Origin: Schistosoma mansoni
Lineage: Eukaryota > Platyhelminthes > Trematoda > Strigeidida > Schistosomatidae
Assembly (NCBI RefSeq): GCF_000237925.1
Contig: NC_031497.1
Location: forward strand, 18,467,705-18,531,704
DNA: 64,000 bases
Direction: 5' to 3'
The notes under the pieces were generated by a model that ran no database searches, was not told the origin of the DNA, and saw only the letters and a program-made list of their open reading frames with translations. The position numbers and the translations under genes are program-made. Shown piece by piece: positions 46,352 to 57,300 of this stretch; position 1 is the stretch's first letter; each line of letters starts with the position of its first letter.

Positions 46352-49300
46352 TCACGATAACAAACTAATGTTCCGTCTTTTTATCGTCCGCGACAGCACA
46401 AATCCTCGAAAACGACTTATTTGTTGCTCGTTCACCTTTTTCAATGACGAGCCGACTTTCTCCATCCGTGTACTAAATGCCTGCATATAAAACCTTGAGT
46501 TTCGGATGAACAAGCATTGCATTTTACGTCATGAATATCTTAGGATTTATGTGAGTAAATACCATACATTTTTACGAGAACATTTTAGCGTTTTTGGCAA
46601 CTTCTCTTCGATAATGAGATGGATTACTGCGTTTTTAACAAAACGCGGTTTAAAACTGTCTAGAATGTACATGTTTATGACCTTAGTCGCCGGTATGAGC
46701 TATAATAAATTGTGGGTAATAATTATCTCTTGACGAATTTTGATAGTTTGAAGTACTTGAATTATAGTACAAACTAGGAATCCCAGAAATAACGCAAATT
46801 AACCCAGAAGAACTATATGGGCACGAATGGACGTATTGTATTTGGAATTTGAAATCAAGCAGTCATCAAGTACAAAAGGAGTCACTAGTTCATACAAACA
46901 CCACACGATTCTGATAGTTTGTTCTTCTATACTCTTCGCTTCGTACAGCTTTGCACAAGAGTCGTGGACACATTACGGAGCAAAAGATAACAGAAGACTA
47001 AGAAGCTTGTTTACATGTAAAAGAAACAACTCTTGTCCTGTAGCTATAATTCGTAGTAATTCATCAAGTGATGTTCTCTGGTGAGCCAAGTTGGAGTACT
47101 TTGTATACAACCAGGGATTGGTTTACCTATAAAACGAAAACACTCCGAATAACAGTATAAGTCAACCTTTATAACAGTGTAGTGGCGTGCTTCGTCAACT
47201 GATCGCCTCGATAGCCGTTATTGTATCAATCTTAACGGTGTATAGAGTCAGAAAGCAAAGTGAAGCGGCAACTACATTTTTATTGACAAATAACGTAGGC
47301 CAGAAAGCTGTGAGCACATGAGCAAATGTTAGCGATCGAAAAATACATGACACATATTGGAGATGGCTGGTAAGCCAACTCGCTATAAGCAAGCATTAGT
47401 CAATATTTATCGTCAGACAAAAATGAATGACAGACATATTATGAATAAGATACGAAGTGTGCATGCATATACGCTCATATAAAAAATAGTCAAGGTTAAT
47501 AAGCGAATAATCAACAAGATCAAAAAAATATGACTCATAATGTATAATTGAATTGGCTTGTCCAGAAACTAGAGTAAGCTATGTAAGTGTAACATAGTAC
47601 ACGACGTTACACTACTCCCCACAACAGTTTGATTGTACGACTTTATTAAAGTCTTTGTTGAGTTCATCTAAATCTCTATGCACAGGCACCTTATAATTTT
47701 TTAGTGAACACTCTTTTTCGCTCCACATATGGACTTATTAGGCACATTCTTTTTGTATATTGCTACAATCGTTGTTATGTTCCACTAAGAAGTTACGTTT
47801 ACAATTTTTCTCGTTTTTGCTTTTTCATTATGTTTTATCCATCTACATTATACTTCCATATAAATGATTTATATAGCATTTAAACTCGTTCTTATTCATT
47901 CACACAGTAACGCGTTTTTCTCATATGTATCTATTGTTAGAACAATCATCTGAAGTGAATGTTAAGCATCCAGTATGGATCAAGACCAGCGAAATTAATA
48001 CAGGTTTACGGTGTACACATTTTCGTCTGAAAACGTTGTCCTTATATAATTGCGTTATAATTCATGTAACGGAAAGAATAAGCTGAAAATCCCTCTACAA
48101 CATTTTATTGAACAGTAATGACATTTATTTGTTTCTTCTCTCTGCCTTGCATTTTACCCTTTATCCAGGTCTCTTCTAATTGCACTTTGCGTCCTTCAGC
48201 TTTCCTCGTCTGGACTTTTATTGTTTGGCCTTGGTGTAAGACTTATCTTTTTGCCAATTAATTTTACTGTTGTGTTGTAGTACTATTGATAGCTAGGTCG
48301 TATTTGAATAAACTCAAGGTCACATCGTGGCTCAGCGTCTGACTGCCAACCTTTTACTGTCTGCTTGGAAAGGTTACTGGAATCCTTGCAGATGGATATG
48401 TACTCCCATCTTGTTAAGAATATTTTTATAGATTCTCGGGTATCCATTTAGTTGCTCAGCAGGTTAGTTAATGCAAAAAAGTCCTTGACAGTATAGCACA
48501 GGCTGTACCATCTGAGGTATTCTGTACGTTTGATATAGTGTGTTTTCTTTCCTAAAATGGAACCATTTAAACTGAGCACAGAGTTTGTGTTTTGATGTAA
48601 TTTAATACGAGCTACTCAAAGACGCTTTGTACGTTATACAGAAGAACGTAGTCTGACATAATCGAATCAAATTTGGTTCATTGGTTCTGCATTTAAACCA
48701 AGTATTGGTATTTCGGTCGTAACAGTTCATATGATAAGCCACTTATCCCTCAGTTTCAATAATGAGACCCTGAAAATTTTGACTGAAACATTTACTTATA
48801 GCTTAAACTTGCTTTCATGTCATATAGAGCATAATTTGGTCTGTTGATCCTTAGTTGACTTCACTTTATATAGACCAAGAAAGATAAAATATAGATCAGC
48901 CATTAATTCTGCATTGGTCAACCTAAACGAAATTAGGAAAAGACTTTCGAAGTGAATAAGATACATTGCGGAAGTCATCAGACTGTATCATGAGGTAAGA
49001 GCTAACTTGGAATCCTGGAAGGAGGAGGTAAAGGGGAATACCAAGGAGCACAGTGTGTCGGGAATCAAAAGCGGATATCAAAAGAATGAACAACAACCGG
49101 AAAGGAATGCCAATGACAGAGTTGGTTTAAAAATCCTGGTGGGTGGTCTATGCTCCACCACGAGGGGTAACATGATTAAGTATCATTGCTTCCTAGACAC
49201 TTACCACTTTTCATGGCAGCATTTTCGTTAACTGCAATATTACGACCTGAAATATCTATTGGTGACACTTTAAAAAGCCTATAGTCATCACGTAATGCCC

Positions 49301-50437
49301 AAAACAGAACATTCCTATTATGTTCGAAGGAGTAGTGATTATGATATCGCAACAGTATACGCAAGCATGTAACAAGCCCTAAGCCAGTTTTCCGAAGTTC
49401 CCTCTTCAATGACAGAAAATGTCGATCCTTTTTGGTGTCAGTCATTTTCTTGAGGTTTCATATTCTTATGTTTTCGCTCGTAAGAGGCACTTTGGTTAGA
49501 TATGTGTTGTATAGCCAAATCTTTCACGATCGGCAATTTATCTTAGCACTCATTCTCTTTCGCGAGCCCTTATTGTTTCGTAACCCGGTTAAACATGTAC
49601 AAATGATAGAAACTATAGCTTTTAAACTTTTCATATCGCTTTTAAATTATGGGTGATTTACTGCTAACGACACAACACGATTTTATCGGGCTACAAGCCA
49701 GCTCCGTACATGTCATGCAGCGCAGTCTTATACTTATAATGTCAAACACATGCACTCATAGTCATAAAAAGAAAGATCACTTAACGTTTTTCAGAAATGT
49801 GGCTAATTTCACTGGTAGGTTGTCAGAGCTACTACCCGAAACTTCTTTTACGGTGACTATGATGGAGACCAAAGTAAAACTCGAGAATGAGTGAGTGAAA
49901 AGACATGATGCTTGGATTCTTGAAGTATGGGCGATTTTAGCTGACTAGTCACCGTAAGCGATATGCAGCAAACGGGAGCCAAACTGGATTGATATGGGTG
50001 GTTTGCTGTAAGCCTTCATTTGGAAGTGTGTTCAGTAAAGCTAGTCGGGCCAGGCACAATTTATAAGACCTTAAAAACTATTCATTACGGGAATTTACAA
50101 TACATGTGACATAATATTCAGCCTAATAACACGTTATAAATCAATGGCGATTCGTAAAAAGTATTGACGTTTAGCCCAAGTACTTCAATAATCTTTCGCA
50201 GGTAAGCTACTTTAAAATATCGGCAACCAATCTGGTCAGGCTAACAGGATGACAACTACCAGGACTATATTGAAAAACCTTTTCAAAACAAGACATGCTA
50301 TAAACATCCTTCCAGTTACATTGTAACCTACCCTGGGTTACTGAAAAGTCGAAACGTACATTCAAAGGTTCTGTGGTAAAAGGTGTTAGCTTCCTCGGTA
50401 GCTTGAAACGTATTCCATTTTCTCCCGTCACTTTTTT
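46352..50437 (-). CDS. Candidate eight-exon host gene, function unknown
   Basis: I do not recognise the product. Eight minus-strand exons chain with matching phases: 50437-50211, 49879-49786, 49448-49205, 48551-48490, 48454-48378, 47075-46977, 46655-46568 and 46480-46352, together 1020 nt (339 residues and a TGA). All introns start GT and end AG. The longest exon begins MTDTKKDRHFLSLKRELRKT and contains WALRDDYRLFKVSPIDISG. Later exons read NGYPRIYKNILNKMG, TSLDELLRII and FKPRFVKNAVIHLIIEEKL, and the C-terminus is basic. No signal peptide or obvious membrane segment is seen. The true start is unresolved. An ATG at 50457 (MTNKGARKK) lies in another frame across an A6 run, so an upstream exon or a one-base assembly error is possible. 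A solo LTR and an RTE tail sit in introns. The donors of exons 1 and 4 are weak. Confidence 0.6.
47178..47623. mobile_element. Solo LTR, family 1 (4-bp duplication ACAG)
   Basis: TGTAGTGGCG...CCCCACA, flanked by ACAG at 47174-47177 and 47624-47627. Homologous to 18102-18555. It lies in an intron of the unknown minus-strand gene. Confidence 0.75.
48455..48489 (-). other. Predicted 35-bp micro-intron
   Basis: Between exons 4 and 5 of the unknown gene. It starts GTCAAG, has a T6 run and a CTAAC branch-like motif, and ends CTGAG. Its removal avoids an in-frame TAA that read-through would meet and joins two phase-0 exons. Introns of 30-40 bp are known in schistosomes, but the donor is weak. Confidence 0.5.
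48990..49175 (+). mobile_element. RTE-clade LINE, 3' terminal fragment
   Basis: Decayed C-terminal RTE sequence (GGAATCCTGGAAGGAGGAGG, GACAGAGTTGGTTTAAAAAT, GGTGGTCTATGCTCCACCAC) ending GAGGGGTAACATGATTAAGT. It is very short, with stops, and intronic to the minus-strand gene. Confidence 0.65.
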
Positions 50438-50457
50438 CTAGCACCTTTATTTGTCAT

Positions 50458-51198
50458 TCCAAGGATTCTAAGCTCTTGAATGGCCACTGCGTTCAGGTAT
50501 TTGTTAATGTATCTCGATTACTTCAGTAAGAAATGTATTTCTACAGAATTTAGTCGTCAAAGCAGTCTGAGGAATGTAATAGTGGCTCAGTAGTCACATG
50601 CTTCTTGAGCCATTAACTTCCATTCAAAAGGTAAGATAAATCATGTAGGTGTGTAATAAGATAGAGGCTGAAGCACTATCATTGTCCTATCAATCTAACT
50701 AACACAAGCACATTATTTCGAGGAATATTTTAAGACGTTAGGAATGAGACTGCGTAATCCGCTTGAGGTTCAACCAGCCATGACGCCGGACCAGTTTAGT
50801 ATCTCGTTGTTTCTTTAACACGTAACAGAACATACGTTTTGACTGTATTAAGTAGATTTTACTCGAATGAGTCATCCGGTACTTCTGCTATTATGTGTTT
50901 TAACTGCACGGATTGTGAATGAAACTCTCTTACAGCAAATAATTACCACTAGAGGACCTGGTACAACGTTTGCCTACCGATACGTCATCAACCGTAATGA
51001 TTGAGTTCCAACCAGTTCTTTTTCATATGACTAAAGTAAATGAAAAAAAATTTTCATTGAATATGATAGTACGAAAAGTAAATACAACCAGCAGTTTAGG
51101 ATCTAATAACTCCTTAAGTGTTATTGATGTTAATGTATCTTGTGTTTAAATAACTCTAGTCAAGGCGCGTGATCTTATGTTGATTTAAATGTGTCTCG
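50458..51198. promoter_or_regulatory. Divergent intergenic region between the unknown gene and EDC3
   Basis: About 740 bp separates the two start regions. It probably contains both promoters. No TATA box or named site stands out, and the region is free of recognised transposons, unlike almost all other intergenic DNA here. The regulatory role is inference from position. Confidence 0.45.
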
Positions 51199-51353
51199 AT
51201 GACTAACCAGTATACCGGATTTAAGGTTGAGTTAACGTCATCTCAACTTGGGAAAATCGTTGGTATTGTCTCAAATGTTAGCGAAAATAAAATCAGTCTC
51301 ATCAATGCAGTGATCAACAATTATCCTCCTACGATCCCTTCGTTTGCTGTCGA
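51199..51353 (+). CDS. EDC3: EDC3 exon 1 (start, LSm domain)
   Basis: ATG at 51199 (MTNQYTGFKVELTSSQLGK). The reading frame ends GTC GA before GTGAGT, phase 2. The residues match the start of an LSm fold. The next exon supplies the end of the domain (FIQNIRIL, comparable to the DITELKIL of human EDC3). Confidence 0.9.
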
Positions 51354-54300
51354 GTGAGTTCCATCATTGTTTCCTTTCAAACATTTCCATACACATGTTA
51401 GTTTTATTGTATTAAGCTTAGTTTCCGCACCGCCTGTGTTTAATGTACTGTCACGTGAATTTTTCACATCACCACTAAACCAGACTTGTCGCCTAAGACT
51501 TCAGGTGTAGTAGCCTTCCCGCGTATTGTTGTAACTCCGTTCACATACGATAGTCAACTAGTAGTTAGAATTCGTATCTACAGATAACAGTTTTGAAATT
51601 TAAGGTTATTACAAGCTGTTAATTCATTCGTCACTCTTACACTAATGTCTCTGTCATTCCATTAACTTTGCAAAGACCTGTGTCTCATTAATTTTCACTG
51701 GAACTTTCTTCAGTAGTCGACTTGATAACAGTGGCATGAGGGTGATTCTAATAGTCAGTCGTATGTAACTTATTAGGTTGATCTACCGTTTATCTTACGT
51801 AATAATGAAACACTGTATTTCCATTTCTTTCTACACTTTTTGGTCAAACGAACGATCTTTGAGCAACGCTATATCGACTTTCAAAACTTCCAACTACCCA
51901 CTAGGGTTCAATCAGTGTTATAAGTTTGTTTGAGGAGTTAAAATTACTATTTGCAGTTGGACGTTGAGTTTCGGAATTACATTCACTGTTTTCGCCACAA
52001 ACTGACTTCAGTTATAACGCCAAAATGCTATTTAGTCGGATTGGTGGATAAATTTTGCGCCAAGACCTGTTATCCTAGGTCTCATGCGTACGTCTATAAA
52101 TTACGGTATCACCAAATAAACAACCTATCATGAAATAATTTTCAGATGTAGTTTGTTGAAAGCGCAGAAAATATCACCGTCAAGCTATCAACTTATACGT
52201 AGAATACTGTTCAGATAAACGATACTATCAAGTAATATAAACAGTTAATTAAAAAACAACAATTTAAGCAGTCAATCAGTTATAAGCAGCGTAGAATCCA
52301 ACATATATGCATCAGTTCAAGTTCCGTACTACATTTATCTTGGAAGTCTGATCAGCCCTAATGGGTTGGTGTCTGACGAAATCTCAGCACGGATTCAAAA
52401 AGCTCGTTTGGCTTTTGCCAACTTACGTCACCTATGGCGAAGACGAGATATCCGTCTATCAATTAAGGGACGAGTATACTGCGCAGCAGTTCGTTCTGTT
52501 CTACTTTACGGCTGCGAAACATGGCCATTAAGAGTAGAAGATACTCGTAGGTTACTAGTATTTGACCACAGATGCCTTAGAAATATTGCTCGCATCTACT
52601 GGGATAACCGGGTAAGTAATAGTGAGGTTAGACACAGGGTATTAGGGAATTATGGTAAATCAGTTGATGAGGTCATGAATCTTCATCGACTGAGATGGTT
52701 GGGCCACTTGTTACGTATGCCTGAACATCGATTACCACGACGCGCAATGTTGACTAGTGTAGGGGATGGTTGGAAAAGAGTTAGGGGCGGCCAAACCAAA
52801 ACATGGCATCAGTGCTTGAAGTCACTAACTTCTACCTGAGCCATGTTGGTAGATGCAGACTACTTGATTGGGGTTCGCGTGACTATCGTAACCAATGGTT
52901 GGAGACTGTGGGTGACATGGCTCAGAATCGATCACAATGGCGTAGGTGTATACACTCTTTATGTTTCCTTAAACTGTGAGATTAAAATTGCTTCATAACT
53001 GTCTTTCTTCCTGTACTATATCCTTATATACAACCTATATTTTATATACTATCACCATTAAATTAACTTTTTCTATGAATCCGGTGTTCATCTTGTTGTA
53101 CTAACGAGATATGGCAACTTGGACCGATGTATATATGTGCCTGGTCCTACGTTGTCGCTGACTGACTGACCGATCGTACTACATTAACAGAGATAAAATT
53201 ATTTCAAAACAAATCCCAGAGTAGTAGAAATAGTAATAGCAGTACCAACAGTGGTACAAAAGACTAAGTAAACGAAAAAAATGGTATAACGAGATCTGAA
53301 GGCTAAGGTTTTAGGATGAGACAAAGAGGGAACACAAAGGCATCATTGTGAACAATTCTGACCTATCCCACTAAAATTCTCTGACCACCGGTTACTATGA
53401 TCATGCTGACACTAACCAGGTAGTTTACACCAGTTATTATGGTTCAGTTCAGTTGTTAATGACTTCATGGACTGATTCTGAGTATTGCTTTGAGTGTTCC
53501 TAGCTTTCTCCTAACCTATTCTCACACCAGGAGACATTGTCCATCGAGGTAGCCAGTGGTATAACATATTTTTGGTGGAGTTTTGTTCTCTGAGCTGAAC
53601 GAAACTCCGAATTCATTCACTTGAGCTGCGAATATTATCCACCATCTCATGTATAACACACGTCCAAACTAACTTAGTTGATGAAAATTCATTGCCTCAT
53701 CAATCGATTTGTTGTGTTTACCTAGTAGCGTATGCTTAACTTTGGCATCGCTGACTCTGTGGTCTTGAATTACACGGGTCATGCTCTGAAGGTACTTAAG
53801 ATTTATTGGCGTACATTGTTTAAGTGTTATGATTAAACCTTAGAGCTCAAAGAGTTCAACTCGGACGAAATCTGTTGAATTCTGATGTGAGTTTGAAAAG
53901 TTTGTAGACTGTCACTGACCTCATGGATCGATACTACTTATGGCAGCGGTCATTATCAGCTCTCTTACAACCTACTGTTGTTCCAAACACCACTGCACAC
54001 CATGATAGATGGTGGTTGGGCGCACTTAATAAACCTTAACTATCTTAGTTGACAGAGACAGCCTCAACTAACTTTCTTAGTAACTGATATCTACCCTTTC
54101 TATTTTCTTCTTTGTTCAACCACACCCGAGAAGTGCCTCCCAGTTATATATTCAAAAATGTGCCGCTTCTGCATGTCGTCCGCTCTGTCCTTATCATAAC
54201 CATAAAGAAATACATTGCAAACTGCCACACAGTACACCTGCCTCTTGGTTGACTGATAGATACATCGCCTACACCACAAGTTACCAAAGCCAAACCAAAT

Positions 54301-57300
54301 TTCTAAATCCATACCCTAGGCTAGTCCCAAAGCAAAATCTTTGTTCTGGATCACCATAGACTGCATTTTGTCAACATCTTCACCAAAGAGGGTTATGTCA
54401 TCTGCGTGCTCCAGGTCAATTAGTGAGTTTCCAGGATGAAGTCCAATTCCCCAAAGGGTAGGCAAAGTATGTTATTTCTAAGAGGATATGATAAAACTCA
54501 AAATAAATATTGTGAACAGCCCTAACAAATGCCACTTGAAGTTACTACTTCAGATAACAGTTTACTGTAAGCTCTAACTCACTGGTGCTTACGTAAAGAC
54601 AGAATCTCAGTACATGACCATAAAAAATATTGGTTGTTGGTTTGCGATGTCTACAAACTCGTACGTTTAAGTCATTCCCTAATTTTCTTTGATACATACA
54701 TATATTTCATAATAAATTCATTTCTCTAGTCATGAAATTGATACTTATCATTTTATTATGATCATATACTTCATAGTCTACATGTTAATTTCTTAAATAG
54801 TATACAACTTTCAATGTCCTTTTCCATTATCAGTTTCATATTTTTAATACACGAATATACACATTACCTGATGTCAACAACTGTCTATTTCAATTTTACA
54901 GGAGTAGATTTATCCAAAATATTCGCATTCTTTCAACTGCAAGTGACGATGAATCCTCAGGCAGTGATACACCGGTTAAAGGCCCAAACAAGTCCTCTAA
55001 TTCTTCACGTGAACAACGTCGAGAATGGTTAAGAAACATTCCTAACGCTTGCAGTGTTTATGTATGTCCTGACTCACCTCCTATCATTCATAGGACGCCT
55101 GGTGCTCCAGGATCTGGTAGTAACATTAATGATATTAGTAACGGTTTCGGACCGTCAAATGATTTGCAACTGTTAGATAATGCATTGGGGAAAGCTTCCA
55201 TTCGCGAACCGAATGACTTAAGTCCAGCTCGTAAGTATGGCGTCAATAACCACCGTCATTCCAAACGCCGCAGTTATTCAAGTAAGTCTGGTTTTTAAGA
55301 TTGGTTATTTTCCACTTTGTCACATCTGGTAGGGTTTTCCAAACATTTGATACCTTTCGGAGAATCCACCTCAATATCAAGTCCTGCGGTCACCTGGGTA
55401 GTGCAAAACTTAGTTTCCATAACGAAATAAGGTCAGTTAGAAAACCACTGATCTCTAGAGAGAACTAGTTAGCTCTTCTATCTGGAGACTCCTCAACAAT
55501 GTTCCCCTTGCTACTGGATTGCCTTTAGGTTACTGAGTTGAAATCCAGCGACCCGCATTTCAGACACCAGTCAGTCGGGGATACAGAGCGGCCGTCATTT
55601 AACCTCACTCTATATGATTGAACTTCACTGGTTATGTGTTCAATCCCCTCCAGGCTGCTAATAGATGCTTCTAATAAACTACGAAATAAGACAAAAATGT
55701 GTTTAAGTAGTGTTTCTTGGTTTTCAGTGGTTTTCCAGATGACTCCAGTTCCTGTACTATATTGTTATATACAATCTTCCTTTTATATATTACCACCACT
55801 AAATTAACTACTTCTATGAATTTGGTGTCCATCTTGTGCTAATGAGGTATGGCGACTTGGACCGATGCATATATCTGCCTGGTCCTCCGTTGTAGCTGAC
55901 TGACTGACCAGTTCGTGATAAAAACTTCATATGCTGTGTCAAGTAATAATGCTTACAATTTTCCAAGTCACTCCAATTATTGATACTAAATCTCTGACGA
56001 TTTGTGCTCCTAGACCTTTAGCAACACATACCAGCTCCGCAACTGAGTAACAGTATCAGTCAGTCATATGCAACTTATAACCTGACCCTTGTACACATTG
56101 TTTCAAGTTGTCATACCTCATTAGTACGATATGAAATTGTTGAGGCGAATCCCAAGGTATTAGAAGTAATATCAGTATGAGAAAAGACTAAGCATCAAAG
56201 ATACTATTCGAAAAGGAAAAATGTAAACCAGTAAAGTAGAAGATTCATGAGGTGATTTAGAAATTCAGGATCTAAAGGAATACATTGTGAATGCACTAGC
56301 GTCATCGTAAACTGTTCTGACCCGTTATCCAAAGTCGCTAACCTTTAGTTTCGATAATCACATTAACCTCAATCGGGTTGTCTTCATCTATTTATATGGA
56401 TTAGTACGTTAGTAACGGTACCCATGTTAGTCTTCGGTTGTATTTGTATTGTGCATCATTCTTCACGTCAAAACACTGAGACCATTATTAACTTAATATC
56501 ACTGTTCGTCTTTAATCGTAAAACTAAGATGAAACCCGGTCACAGTGATTTCGTCTGAGCTATTAGGATGAAGTCAGTGATTCTATCAAACGGTATGAAA
56601 TAGCTATCAAAAAATAATGTACACTAAAAATAAACATTTTAGATTACACAATTATCAGATATTTAAAAGACTATTGTTATTATAATTCAAAATATTGCTC
56701 AGTACTTATGTAAAACACCATTATTTTATTATGATTAACTAATTTCCCACATTAAAAAATCAATATCTAGTGTCAGAAACAGCTGGTGCGACAAGTGATA
56801 TATCTGGTGCTGAAAGTGATTCGTTCCATCGTTATACGAATTCAGGACCAAGAGGTCAGTTCAACTGTGGAGGCAGTGGCATTGCTAATCGACATGCTCA
56901 AAATCGCGGTCACCCACGTGATAATAATAATAATAGTCACAACCATCGGAGTGGAGGGAACACTGGACTAAATGGAGGTGGTAGTAGTGGTCAGAGAAAC
57001 TTAGCAGATTGGGATCGAATCTGTGTTGAAGAATTCATTGATGAAGATTTTGATTTCGAAGGAAACTTAGCCTTATTTAATAAGAGTGCATTCTATGAAA
57101 TGGTTGATTCGCGCGAAGGTCATTCAATAACAAATACTTCTGACGTGAATAATTCTTCCGTTTCTTCTCTACCACATTTCATTGAAGGTCCAGATGGTGT
57201 TGGAATTCCTCTATTCAGTAAGTGATTCGTGGGTTTTGTAGTTATCTTATAAACACAAACATTTAGTGTTAAATAAGTCAATGAAATATTTAAGATTCAG

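Noticed and set aside
46827-47084. Plus-strand frame of 85 codons
   Set aside because: It is antisense to a minus-strand exon (47075-46977) that fits its neighbours in phase. The plus frame has no domain.
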